Source: Aphanomyces cochlioides
Taxonomy: Eukaryota > Oomycota > Saprolegniomycetes > Saprolegniales > Verrucalvaceae
Direction: 5' to 3'
NCBI GenBank assembly: GCA_019828595.1
Contig: JAHQRK010000003.1
Coordinates: 3,224,001-3,288,000 of the forward strand
Length of the DNA stretch: 64,000 nucleotides
Part shown: piece by piece, positions 31,943 to 42,986 of the stretch
Numbering within the stretch: position 1 is the stretch's first letter
How the letters are laid out: the number at the start of each line of letters is the position of its first letter
The notes under the pieces: generated by a model
What the model was told of the DNA's origin: nothing
Databases searched by the model: none
What the model saw: the letters and a program-made list of their open reading frames with translations, nothing else
Translations under genes and position numbers: made by a program

Positions 31943-33787
31943 TACTACTCCGGTCCAATAAACTTGCTACGGTTGTGTTTCGATTGGCGGGATTTTTCTA
32001 ATAGATCTTGTTTGAGGTTTCCAAATGGCGCATTAGATAGTACAAGTTCTCAGCTTTGATTGGCTCTACTTTGCGCGCGCAAACTCACATTCAATCACGA
32101 GTTATGAGCCGCCAAACACGCGACACTGGATAGCTAAGAGTAATTAACTTTCGCTACGAAGCCATTCTTTCTTTTCAAACCATCAAAGCAAGCCAACAGC
32201 ACCGCCAACATCTTCTCAATGGCTCAAACTAGTCTCGACTCGATTACAATGGCCTCAAGCCATGCACGAGCTCACAGAGAGCTCTCGATGGATGAGCGCC
32301 GTGGAGCCTACGAATTGCTCCTGAGAGCCATGGTTGACGGCAAGCTCCCCTATGGAGCAGTGTCAAAGGTCGCTGAGCAGTTCAAGTGCCATCGAACGAC
32401 CATATCCCGTCTCTGGGCTCGCGCCAAGCGCTCTATCATGCGCGGCGACAAGGCCGCCGACATTGCATCCAAAAAGCGAGGTATGTACTGTCAAATTTTA
32501 TATTTTTGCAATTTATATCAAATTTTACAAGTATAAAATTTAAGAGGTTACTTAATTTAGGAAACTCTGGTAAGCCACGAATGCGAACGCCAGAAACGAT
32601 TGAAGAAACGATCAAGGCAGTGAAGCACGAAGACCGCCAAACCCTCCGAACGCTTGCCGCTTGCAGTGGACTTCCGAAGACAACTATTCTGCGTCACATG
32701 AAGGAAGAGAGAAGACTCAAATCCCGCTCAAGTCGACTGAAGCCACTCCTTTCCGAAGAAAACAAGAAGAAGCGGCTTTGATTTGCTCTTGGACTTCTGC
32801 GACCTGGGTTACGAGGAAACCAATTCTTTGACAACATGTACAATAGGGTACATGTCGACGAGAAGTGGTTCTTTGTAACTCAGGTTAAGAGAAATGTCTA
32901 TGTCTACGACGACGAAGAGTTGGCTTTGAGAGCCGCCAAGTCTACGAATTTCATCACGAAAGTGATGTTTTTGGCCGCTGTCACACGTCCGCAGTACGAC
33001 CACCAACGGCGGGTACTGTTTGACGGGAAGTTGGGCATATGGCTCTTTGTATCCTATGTGCCTGCTGCCCGTAGCAGCAAAAATCGACCACATGGGACGA
33101 TAGAAACTGTCCCAAAGAGCGTCGACAGCGACGCCTATAGCGGTTCAATCTTGCAAAATGTTGTTCCAGCTATCCTGGCGAAATTTCCAAGCTCTGGCCT
33201 CCAGCGTGGCGTCGTGATTCAGCAAGATAATGCAGGCCCTCATGGCTGCGTGACGTCGGAGCGCTTACATCGAGAAGGTTTTACTCAGCTTAGCGTAGAA
33301 AATCAGCCAGCTCATAGTCCAGATTTCAATGTGTTAGATTTAGGAATATTTAATGCTATTCAAAGCCGTCAGCAACAAAAGAGCTCTCGTACAATTGACG
33401 AGCTCATTGTTGCTGTAAAGGATTCGTTTTGTGAGTTACCAGTGTCTACACTGGTTAAGTCTTTTCTCACTTTGCAAAAGGTGATGGAAAGCTCAATGGA
33501 GATTTCTGGTTGCAACGATTACAAGTTGCCTAATATGAAGAAAGACATTGTTGTGGAAGATCTATATTCCTTCAATGTTCAGTGCTCTCCATCAGCCTAC
33601 GCGCGTACCATTCAGCACCATATTCCCACGTCTAAGTAGCTGTAATAAAATAGAAATGAATGATTATATTTTCTCAACAGCTTATGCGTTTCTAAAATCC
33701 CATACAAAAATCAAGATAAATCATTTTGTGAAAGTATACTTTAATCAAGTGTAAACAGTGTAGCGAGTTTAATGGACCGGAGTAGTA
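31943..33787 (+). mobile_element. mariner-like element, nearly complete
   Basis: Flanked by TA and bounded by inverted TACTACTCCGGTCCA(A/T)TAAACT(T/C)GCTAC, left from 31943 and right ending 33787. It encloses one transposase gene. The terminal repeat core matches that of the MITE at 45548-46211 except for one base (TCCGG versus TCTGG). Confidence 0.88.
32219..33639 (+). pseudogene. mariner-like transposase with one premature stop
   Basis: Exons 32219-32480 and 32561-33639 joined across an 80-bp GT-AG intron. The N-terminal half has a helix-turn-helix (AVSKVAEQFKCHRTTISRLW). The catalytic core follows the plant/oomycete mariner pattern: HVDEKWFFVTQ, SKxxxFITKVMFLAAVTRP-like block, VVIQQDNAGPH and HSPDFNVLDLGIFNAIQS. 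All three catalytic Asp are present, with 36 residues between the second and third by my count, against 39 in the plant-type group. A single TGA at 32779-32781 (KKKRL then stop then FALGLL) interrupts an otherwise open frame, where CGA would be expected. It would cut and paste its element at TA sites if translated through. Confidence 0.88.
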
Positions 33788-34096
33788 TCTATTTTTCCAA
33801 ATCTATTTGAAATTGATAGCCAATCAGAATCGAGTATTTGCCTTCTTGACAAAAACACACGCAAAACACACATTCAAAACTTTACTTTATTGAATGTATA
33901 TTCATATTACACTTGGACTCACTATACCTGAATAGTATTTGAGAATATTTCAATTTTTAGTCAAAAATACAAATTTCAGTGAAAAGGACAATAAAGAGCA
34001 ATATATTGCTAAAATATATCTTTCACCTTGATATAAGAACACAGGAAAGGTGCTTCTATCAAAGTTCAATTGTGAGATCCATAAACCTTTTCGAAC
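33788..34096. other. intergenic, nothing recognised
   Basis: AT-rich spacer between the mariner element and the ABM-domain gene. Confidence 0.5.
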
Positions 34097-34457
34097 ATGT
34101 CTGGCCGCGTGCGAGTCTTGACGGAACGTGTCATGAGCCAAGGCTTCGAACCTGCTGTTTCCCGCATGATGGAACGCGTACGGCCACTTTCTTCACGATT
34201 TTCTGTATCTTTTGTTGTAGGTGAAAAATACGGTGCGCCGACAGCCAGGTTTGATTTCCGTCGAAACACTCGCGGACGTGAGCGATCATCACAAGTATAT
34301 TGTCCTTTCTGAGTGGAAGACTCGTCAGGACTATGAAAACTGGGAAAAGAGCGAAGACTTCAAGGCTTGCACCTCCAAGATCAACGAATGCTTGGACATG
34401 CCAGGCAAAAAAACGCGCATTTTTCAAACGCCCAAAGACGACATCTTTCTTCTTTAG
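34097..34457 (+). CDS. small ABM-domain (antibiotic biosynthesis monooxygenase-like) protein
   Basis: Two exons, 34097-34177 and 34221-34457 (105 aa), with a 43-bp intron. The predicted ferredoxin-like ABM fold shows VRRQPGLISVETL, HHKYIVLSEWKTRQDYENW and SEDFKACTSKINE. ABM-domain proteins are dimeric and include heme-degrading and quinone monooxygenases as well as many of unknown activity; nothing here decides the substrate. No targeting signal. Its stop lies 47 bp from the stop of the convergent DnaJ gene. Confidence 0.8.
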
Positions 34458-34504
34458 CTCAATTCTTTCTCTATTGCAACAAGATATTGGGATGTCAACA
34501 TCAT

Positions 34505-35887
34505 CTATGAACTCTTTTCGCTGTTCCCATCTGCATTCATAAACTTCTTGATACGATCCACGGTTTGCCGCACAGTATCTGCAAACGTGTGGCTCTTGCA
34601 AGTCGACTCGCCAACTTCGCCTCGTCGCTTCTCTTCTTCGGCAAATTCTTGCATGAGTTCTTTTTGACGCGCTGACAATGTTTCAGGTACGTGGACATTG
34701 AGTGTGACCAATTGAGAACCACGGCGCGACGAATTAAGTTCTTTGATACCCTTGCCACGCATTTTCAAAGTCGTTCCAGGCTGAGTACCCTTTGGAATCT
34801 ACATATATCGGCATGAGCATCATGGTGAAAAAAATCTGTACCGTCATTTCGACTTGTCCCGTCAAGGTTGGAACGACGACAGTGCCGCCAAGGACAGCTT
34901 GCGCAATCGAAATTGGCACTTCACATCGCACGTCCGTCTTATCACGCTTGAAGAATGGATCGGATGCGACGGCAATCGAGACGTACAAATGACCATTGGG
35001 GCCACCTAGTCATCACAGTTATGATCGTGCTTCCTGGATATGTACTTACCCTTGCTGCCGGCTTCGCCTTGTTGCGCCAGACGCAAGTTCATGCCGCTGT
35101 CAACACCTTCTGGGATCTTGACTTCGACCGTGCGGGACTTCTTGACTTTTCCACGTCCACGGCAAGACGAACATGGCGAGTCGATTGTCACGCCTTCGCC
35201 ACGGCATCGTCGACAAGGTTGTTCGACAGCGAAGAAGCCTTGCTGAAGAATTTCGACACCACTGCCGTTGCAAGCTTTGCATTTCTTGGGCGAAGTACCT
35301 GGTTTCGCACCACTGCCGTCGCAAGGCTCACACTTCACATCAGTGTACACATTTAAATCACGCGTTGTGCCGTTCACGGCTTCCATGAATGAAATGTTGA
35401 CATTCATTTGGACATCCGCACCACGTTCAGGACGAGGTCGGCCATTGCCACGACGTCCACCTTGGTGTCCAAACATGGACGCAAAGATATCTTCAAAGCC
35501 ATGGAAATCTTGGCCACCCATGCCACCACCGTTTGGATCGACACCAGCGTGGCCAAAAGTATCATACTTCTCACGCTTCTCGTCATCACCAAGGATTTCC
35601 CACGCTTCAGTCGCTTCAGCAAACTTTTGAGCAGCATTTGGGTCGTCCTTGTTCGTATCTGGATGGAACTTCTTGGCCAATTCGTAGTACTTCTTCTTGA
35701 TTTCATTCTTGGAGGCGTCGTTTTTCACGCCAAGCACTTGGTAGTAATCACGTTTCGCTTGCTCCAAGCGCGAAGAGCTGTGGAAGAGCGCCTGGGAGTG
35801 TCGAGAGCCTAATTGAATGGCTTGCATCGACGATGGAAACGCATAAGCCATCGTCGGCCGCACTGCGCGCCACATCTGCCGCTGCAT
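34505..35887 (-). CDS. mitochondrial type I DnaJ co-chaperone (Mdj1/TID1-like)
   Basis: Three exons on minus: 35050-35887, 34842-35005, 34505-34798 (431 aa); introns 44 and 43 bp. An N-terminal basic, Ser-rich presequence ([17 protein letters not shown] to FHSSSR) suggests mitochondrial import. J domain residues 46-110 with HPD at 75-77, then a Gly/Phe-rich region ([16 protein letters not shown]), four zinc-binding repeats ([32 protein letters not shown]) and the C-terminal substrate-binding domain ([39 protein letters not shown]). It stimulates the ATPase of mitochondrial Hsp70. Divergent from the PHD-RCC1 gene, sharing a 592-bp intergenic region. Confidence 0.93.
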
Positions 35888-36479
35888 TTTTCGTTCAAGA
35901 CTGCGTCTGGTTGACCATTGGTTGGGCTAAAATACGAGTTTCACCGAAATTCCAGAACACTCGTATCCGGATGATCAAAACTCTTTTCAGGGAATCCGGA
36001 TAAAGATTGGTCGTCCGAATAGTTCCGGAAATGAGTTCCCTTTGTGAAGAGAATACTTTGCTGGCATGGCTTTCATTGAGAGCCCCACACCATACCACAA
36101 ATGAGGCTAAATCGGTAAAAACGCCATTGTGAACAAGATAGGCCACATTCAATGTTTGAAACAGTTGAAACACTGGAGAGGAAAGCTCCAACAAGCCCAA
36201 TGCATTCCTTGTTTGATGAGACGTTAGCAATTGTAAAGGCGAGGTATATGGTTCCAACGCCCACAATGATCAACTGGAAAAGCCGATGATTCCAAGCTCT
36301 ACTTGCAAATATCAATTGACTAAATAACGCTCTGGATGATAAAAGGCCAAGGTTTGGGCCACACTGCACTCATAATCATCCGGATACAGAAATATTATCC
36401 GGTTACTTGAATATGCATCCGGATGGCATTATCTATCCGGATAATGTTCTCATTTTAAATTGGACGGGCATCTCCAATC
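35888..36479. promoter_or_regulatory. divergent intergenic region with repeated CCGGATA motifs
   Basis: Lies between the DnaJ and PHD-RCC1 starts. ATCCGGAT or ATCCGGATA occurs near 35967, 35994, 36379, 36418 and 36436, with TTATCCGG at 36395, clustered at both ends. This could be a shared regulatory site, or the subterminal repeats of a small transposon sitting in the promoter. Confidence 0.4.
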
Positions 36480-38294
36480 ATGAGCGACGACGATCAACCT
36501 TGCCGCGTGTGTGGTTCTTCCAAGGACGAAGAGCTTCTCGTGCTCTGTGATGGCTGTGATGCTCCGTATCATACCTTCTGCCATCATGGATGCGTCTGCT
36601 GCCAGCAAAAGCCTCGAAACAACTTCAACAAGCAATATCCCGTGCCTGAAGGAGACTGGTTTTGCAAATTTTGCACGGGACACATTGCTCAACGCAAAGG
36701 TAATCCTCTCTCGGGTGTGTATGCGTGGGGAGACAACAAAGATGGACAATTGGGTCTCGGTACGGATGATGAGATCTACTCCAAACCGACGCGTGTGCCC
36801 GATTTGGATAATATTTCTGTCCGTGATATTGCAGTGGGTGAATCCACAACCCTCGTCTTGGCAAACGAAGGACACGTGTATTCCTGTGGTACGGGATGTC
36901 AAGGACAACTCGGACACAATGATGTGGTGCATGAAAAGCTCACGAGATTGCGCAAGGTACACCACACCCACAACTTGAAGGGATTTTACCACGTAATCGA
37001 TGCTAGATTGACGGCTTTGAAAAGCGACCGGCAATCGAAGGAAGGTATGTTTGGTGTCACTTCAATCCAAGACTTGACGAATTGACAATTAGATTGAATC
37101 GTGTTTTTAGCGGCCGGGATTTCTCTGTGGTTTTGACGCAGAACGGCCATCTGTATACATGGGGCAATGGTGAATCGGGTCAACTTGGCCACCAGGAGAA
37201 TAAAATCAAGAAAATCCCCAAAAAAGTTTCAGCCTTGCGTGAACAAGAGATCCCAGTCGTCCTCGGTAAAGTCAATGGCCTTGATCTATCCTAAGGCGCG
37301 TCGTGCAGCGGCTGCTGGAAGTGACTTTATGGTTATGACGTCTGGTGTGGCCAAAGAAGGCGACTACTTCCACCGCGATCTTCCTGGTGTGCTGCTGTCC
37401 ATGGGTGTCAACACCCAAGGACAACTAGGCGACGCCTCGCTCAAGAATCAATGGGTGCCTCAACTTTTAAATCCCCAAGGGCCAGCGTCAACATCGGTGC
37501 TCGAGACATCCTTAGCTCTCTTTAACGGCTTCCCTAGAAAGACGGCTGTTCTCAAGAAGAACCTTCCTCTTGCCTTCTTGGCCGTGACATTGTCGCCCTT
37601 GCGGCTGGCACAGCTCATGCTGTTGCCATTGTCTCGGGGTATCTCCTTTCTTCCTTGGACGTGCTTGAGCTTTTCTCGTAGAACCCAAGGTGCATGGTCT
37701 TGGGGCTACGGTGAAAGCGGCCAATTGGGCCATCCCAAGCCTCCAGTTGATGCCTCAGCATCCAAATTTTTCCGTCAAATGTTCCGCGTGCTCCGTCCTC
37801 GCTTTATCCAAGCCCTTGAACGTGTCCACGTGACGGAAGTCGCTTGTGGCGATGCCCACACGCTCTTTTTGACGCAAGACCATCGCGTATATGGCTCCGG
37901 TAGCAATGCATTGGGCCAACTTGGCCATGAATTGACGGAAGAGAAGGAAGTACAAGAACTTCCACAAGATCTCAAAGTCGGCGAAGCAAACATTCGACAG
38001 ATTGCAGCAGGCGCGGAACATTCGTTTGCCGTAACGCTGGACGGCGACTTGTTGGCCTGGGGACGCAACGACATGGGTCAATTGGGCCTCGGACACACTG
38101 ACAAATGTTCGTCACCAACGCTTGTCGCCGACTTGCCCAAGAAGTTTGCATCAATCCACACGGGATACAACTCGACATTCCTCGTTGAGTTCGCTCAACC
38201 TGTTGCGACACCTGCTAACGAGGACAAGAAATCCAAAGCCAAAGGTAACAGCAAAGGCAGCTCAGCTCCTGCCAAGCGAGCTAGAAAAAAGTAA
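36480..38294 (+). CDS. PHD finger plus RCC1-repeat protein
   Basis: Six exons: 36480-36956, 37007-37044, 37093-37265, 37309-37496, 37538-37638, 37682-38294 (529 aa); introns 41-50 bp, frame closes. The N-terminal PHD finger (CRVCGSSKDEELLVLCDGCDAPYHTFC, then DWFCKFC) reads histone tails. It is followed by RCC1 repeats forming a beta-propeller: VYAWGDNKDGQLGLG, VYSCGTGCQGQLGH, LYTWGNGESGQLGH, SMGVNTQGQLGD, AWSWGYGESGQLGH, VYGSGSNALGQLGH and LLAWGRNDMGQLGLG. The tail is Lys-rich and probably nuclear. A further 39-bp in-frame stretch inside the PHD finger (36590-36628) begins GT and ends AG and may be a seventh, optional intron, whose removal would give a more usual PHD spacing. Confidence 0.88.
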
Positions 38295-38720
38295 ACGAGG
38301 CCCCAATGAATCTTTGAAAACCGAAATTTGCCATGACCTGAGTCTTTCGCATGGATAGTCGGCACAGTAATGTCAAGGTGGCAAGAACTGTATGAATTCG
38401 CTTAGAGTATGCTTGTGCATGTTAATGAAAATCAGTCGCAGGGGTAGACAGAAGGCCAAACCATCGCAATTGTTGGATGGCGCCTTTGAATATCTCAAGC
38501 TAACCCGGGGACTCGACTCATGGAGTTAGGGAGCTGGCTATAGAAGAATCAGCTCAACTTCGGTAACTTGGAGCATGCCCTATCATATGCAATACTTAGG
38601 TCTCGTCAAAGCCAGCGTATCGTGATTGAGATTAAGGACCCATTAGAATATTAATTGCAGTTGTCCAAATCCCTCGGCATATTTCACTTGATTCACTCAC
38701 AGCGATAAAAGTGCACGTGC
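38295..38720. other. intergenic, nothing recognised
   Basis: Spacer between the PHD-RCC1 gene and MITE family A copy 2. Confidence 0.5.
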
Positions 38721-38899
38721 TATGGTGCACATCAGCTGAAGACAGCGAAATTTATAGCCTAGCGCCTATCGCTATAAGTCCTTTGAAAGCGCATATTTAG
38801 GTATGTAAGACCACAAAATCGTTAGCGCTGGACAAGACGAAGAGAAGTTATCGCTTGGTTTTTCAATCCGATGAAAATTAGAAAAGTTATAGACATTTA

Positions 38900-39117
38900 T
38901 ATTATTATTATTATTGTCGATTTGATACAAATTTTGGGTGGGGCTCAATCGTATCGCGCCGAAAAACCCATCAGCGAATCGATCTGATTGGCTAATTTTT
39001 CGAAGTCGAGATCTGATTGGCCAAAACGATTCACCAATATCAATCTAGCCAATCAAAACGATTGTTGAACGATTCCGCAAATCACGCCGAAATCCGAAAT
39101 ATTGCTCGAAAGCACAA
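38900..39117. mobile_element. MITE family B, insertion 1
   Basis: About 218 bp inserted at ATT-TA-ACG of copy 1 with TA duplicated. The right end reads AAAGCACAA, the left end TTGTCGATTTGATACAAA preceded by a short (ATT)n run. Contains two CCAAT-type motifs in each orientation. Confidence 0.75.
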
Positions 39118-39277
39118 TAACGTCAGTGCTTTGAACTGTGAAGATGTTTTGAGTCTGTCACTGGACATTTTACCCGGACATATTGGTGAGTTTAACCACT
39201 TAAGACCTAAATAACGTTTAATAATAAATAGGTTAAACGCAAAAATCCGTAGGTCTAACTTATTACAGTCTACGTTA

Positions 39278-39524
39278 TTGTCATTTTCAACCAAATTTGT
39301 GGTTTTGACCAAAAAGCGAATTCATTTTCAAATCGATTTCATCATACCTGAAGTGGTGTGTGTCAGTGTGTGTTTTGCGTGAGTTAGGTGGCTGATCGAT
39401 TCTGATTGGCTGACTAATTTTTAATTTTTATTCTAGCCAATCAGAGAAGCCCGTTCGATTCGGAATCGATTCGAAACCTCGGTCGATTCAAACCGTTCCT
39501 CACAATTTTGTATCAAAAGCACAA
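39278..39524. mobile_element. MITE family B, insertion 2
   Basis: About 247 bp inserted at ACGT-TA-TATAATAAAA of copy 1 with TA duplicated. Ends TTGTCATTTTC and, complemented, TTGTGCTTTTGATACAAAA, clearly related to insertion 1. Confidence 0.75.
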
Positions 39525-39588
39525 TATATAATAAAACCATGTGAGATCAAATTGGCCAGAATGCAGTCTACAGCTGATGTGCACCATA

Positions 39589-40127
39589 TCGATCGATAAG
39601 TTGGATTTACATGCTTTGGGGCTCAATACACGATCCAATATGAGTGAAGAATCTTTCTTGCCATGGAGATTCAAACGCAGGATCGCCAGCAATCTATCAC
39701 CCATTGACTCTTTGAAACAGTGAGAGTATAGCCGTGCTTGTGCACCCATCCATTAAAAGAGACATGGCCAATCGTCCTGCCTCGTCGATCCTTTCTATGC
39801 AGCCTATCAACTCGGGAGCCTCCCAAGATCCCCTCCATTCAAAACAAGCCGCGCTCTTCAACCCGATCTTCCATCTCCTTGACGCCACAGCTACAAGTTG
39901 GATATTTCACAAGCTTGAAATGTCCTCCGAAGTGTGCGAAACAGCACTTGAAGAGCCTCAGTCAGTCGTTTACCATCAAGATCTCAAGCTGGCTGTCCAT
40001 CTGTCCCATATTATATTTTTAAATTAGTTTAAAATTTAAATGATCTATTCAAAATGTATTTAAAATGTACCCTTTCAATTTAACTTCAAGTGTGAGTGTC
40101 GTTGAACCTTAGTTTGGAATCGTCATC
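39589..40127. other. intergenic, nothing recognised
   Basis: A + frame at about 39734-40027 has no recognised domain and begins with a non-ATG codon. Confidence 0.45.
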
Positions 40128-40884
40128 ATGGTCGAGTCGCCGTCGTCGTCGTCATACACGAGTGAATGGGGATTCTTCGCCGCGCACGAAACGCCGACAA
40201 AGCATTCGTTCCATGATCATCCTTTGAAAGATCTCCGCACGATCCCGTCGCCGCAACTCCGTCCGCTGCGGACGATTCGGCGTGCCACGACTTGTCTGTA
40301 TCAACTGGGCGATCTCCCTCCAATTGTGCCTCCACTGCCAAAACACACACGAGTCCATGTCGACCTTCCTCCACTGCCGGTACGATCTCATTAACAAGAT
40401 GAAGGGAAAGCGATTATTCTTCTCACTGTAGAACCACCCTCTGCGAGATCATACAACAGGACGTCTCCTGGAAAAAGTCGGAGTACTCAAGTACAACCAC
40501 CAACAAGTCGTCGTCTCACTCCGCCATCAATATCTCTCGTGGGTTCCCGTCAAGGACAAGACGTTTGAACCGCTCAAGAACAAACCCAAGCAAAGTGTTC
40601 TCGTCCTTCAGGATGCCCACGTCGAATTTAGCATGCGACATTCACGATGTAGTTGGTGGACGCTCACGACTGGTAAGGGACCACCTTCCCCCTAGGAGCA
40701 AGTGGTCACGTTCTTTCTCATAGCACATGGACGATGGCGATTTGAATGCCCAAGCGCTGGAGCATGCGCCGCATGGGTCCATACACTGGAGCGAGTGATT
40801 GCAAGTCTGGAGCCATCGTCTCCATTGCCACCATCACGCGCCATGTCGGCACCCATTCGAATTGTTCGTCGAGATAAATTGTAG
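40128..40884 (+). CDS. small PH-domain protein
   Basis: Three exons, 40128-40379, 40432-40672, 40724-40884 (217 aa); introns 52 and 51 bp. The N-terminal 90 residues are Ser/Pro/His-rich with PPIVPPLPKH and LPPLP, possible SH3-type ligands. Residues about 95-200 form a PH domain: TGRLLEKVGVLKYNHQQVVVSL, YLSWVP, WWTLTTAHGRWRFECPS and the invariant Trp in GACAAWVHTLERVIAS. PH domains bind phosphoinositides or proteins at membranes. Convergent with PUS3; the stops are 77 bp apart. Confidence 0.78.
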
Positions 40885-40961
40885 CTTTGATGCCACTGCT
40901 TAATGATATCTCCATGTTGTTTGACGCTTCTTTCAATTTTGCGGAGGGAGAAGAAGCTCAG

Positions 40962-42739
40962 CTAAGCTTTATCTTTCTTGGCTTGAATCTTTTGCATCTT
41001 TTCCTCGAAGGAGAAGCCACATTTACGCTCGAGGAGTGGAATGTGCTTGAGTCCTTTACCAGCAGCAGGAAGCATGTGCCAGATTGATCCATAAGGTTCA
41101 TCACTCTTGTCGCCAAATGCTTCAATGGCCGCGACCTGAAGGGAAACGGTGTCAACTTGGTAGGGAATAGAAGGCGTACATATGATGGAGTTTGCGGTGT
41201 TTGCCGCCGCTTTAATTCTGGAATTGCCGCCTTGGGTTCGACTGGGAGTTCCTTGATTCGGTTTAGCTGATTTCGCAGGAGTGCTGTACGCAGGTTCGCA
41301 AGCTCCCACTGAGCTTCGACGTCATGGTACACGCGATTCAACACGCCAGGCATGTATCTACAACGCATGAAGTGTCATCAGTTCTGAAGATGACGGTATC
41401 AAGGTGTGTACCGCCATGAAATCGAATCAAACGCGCAATCATGCAAGACCAGTGGCAGATCTGGAGCCATTTCATACTTATCTATGTGTGAGAGGATTGA
41501 GATGCTTGGTGACGTCGAACCTGAGGTTTTCGCGGTGTCTTTTCGATGTCAAGTAGTGTCGAGATGATCGAAGGATCTTCGTTTCCCTTACCCACGAGAA
41601 ATAGCACAGCAGCCATGCAACGTACTTGATGCCATAAAAAAGCTTTGCCTTTAATCTGTCCAAGTTTCGAAAGGAGACGAATAAAGGAAAGAAAGACCTC
41701 GAAGAAACACGTTTGGTAGTATTCATCGTCTGGGTTGGTAGGGGTCATTGTCGCGGTATGAATCTCAAAGGAGAGAATTTCACGCTCAAAGTTGGTCACA
41801 GATGGATCCATGCGGCAGAAATTTCGATAATCATGCTTGCCTTCGAGTAGTTTGGCCGCCGTCGCCATGACCTACAGCCAAATACCATGAAATCCGACTC
41901 ATTACCAAATTTAATGAACCTCCAGGTTCATATGCCGACGGTGGAAGAAATAGCGATACGTTCGACTTTGACAATTGAAACGAGCGCTCCATTCAGGCGA
42001 CGGAGCTGGAGCCCAAGCATACATGCGAATATCCTATAGCATCGATCATTGCAAAGTGTGCAGAGCTAGAAACTCTACCTGTGGCAAAGCAGAATTCAGA
42101 CAAACGGCGTAGTCGAGTTCTGTGAGTGTTTTAATCGTTCCATCCGCTAGTTGTACACGAAATGAGTCGCCAGGCTGAATGTCGTCAATCGAAACATCGT
42201 CGAGAAGCGTGGCATCCACTGGAACATTTGAACGCAATCGCAAACCAATGGCCTGACCGAGAGCACTACAGACGAGTCCGCGATGAAATCCAATATTGAA
42301 TCTACCTCACGCCCGCATCTGTTCGTCCGCAACGAGAATACCCACAAGAGCTGAAGTCTTCGACAAGACGAGCAGTTGTTAGAGCATTGATAAGGTATCT
42401 TTCAATCGTTTCCTACAGATCAAAATTGAAATACGACCCATGCGACCTCCATACCTCCATGTGATCTTGACGAGCAAATCCAGAATATTTTTCGCCCATG
42501 TATGAGAACTTGAGAGCAATATGACGCGTGCGATAACGTTTGAAGTCGAATGGTTTCGGCGGCTTCTTGTCTGCCTTGTGCTTCTTCTTGGCTGGCTCCA
42601 CGGCACCGCTTGAAGATTGCAAATTACGAGCAACCTCATCGAGATGATTGGCAGATGATGGATGATTGCTTTTGAAGCTCTCGATGACTTGGACGAGCTC
42701 TTCCTTGGAGAAAGTCTCGTACTTGACCGCGTCCTCCAT
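40962..42739 (-). CDS. PUS3: tRNA pseudouridine(38/39) synthase (PUS3/DEG1, TruA family)
   Basis: Nine exons on minus: 42455-42739, 42306-42412, 42079-42265, 41920-42033, 41698-41871, 41521-41655, 41412-41476, 41180-41357, 40962-41135 (472 aa); eight introns of 40-54 bp, all phases agree. The family signature around the catalytic Asp is intact across a splice junction, CGRTDAGVSALGQ (Asp near residue 127). Other TruA blocks are IALKFSYMGEKYSGFARQ, ARFNCQSRTYRYFF, GKHDYRNFCRMD and KGKAFLWHQVRCM. The N-terminal charged region and C-terminal EEKMQKIQAKK fit eukaryotic DEG1. It isomerises uridine to pseudouridine in the tRNA anticodon stem-loop. Confidence 0.93.
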
Positions 42740-42986
42740 TCCTTGTTGTGGTTTTGGCGCAACTTTTGAAGTGATAAATGATATTTTAAATAATTTTATA
42801 TAAAATAATATTGGCAGGTTCCAACTAATTACAGATATAAAGGGGTTTGTGAAATCCTCATGAAACCCTCAATATATAATACTAAATTAAAGAGGCAAAT
42901 CAATTTGTTCCTCTTGCATTTTGACTCTGGTTGTGGGCGTGGCATGAAGGCAAGGACACTGAAGATACACAAAGCGCTCGCTATGG
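42740..42986. other. short spacer between PUS3 and the Crypton
   Basis: AT-rich, nothing recognised. Confidence 0.4.

Larger units (their letters stand above)
38721..39588. mobile_element. MITE family A, copy 2, interrupted by two other MITEs
   Basis: The ends are the same inverted TGGTGCACATCAGCTG flanked by TA as in copy 1. The family A body is split into 38721-38899, 39118-39277 and 39525-39588. Aligning with copy 1 gives the empty sites, so the two insertions and their TA duplications can be read directly. Confidence 0.85.
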
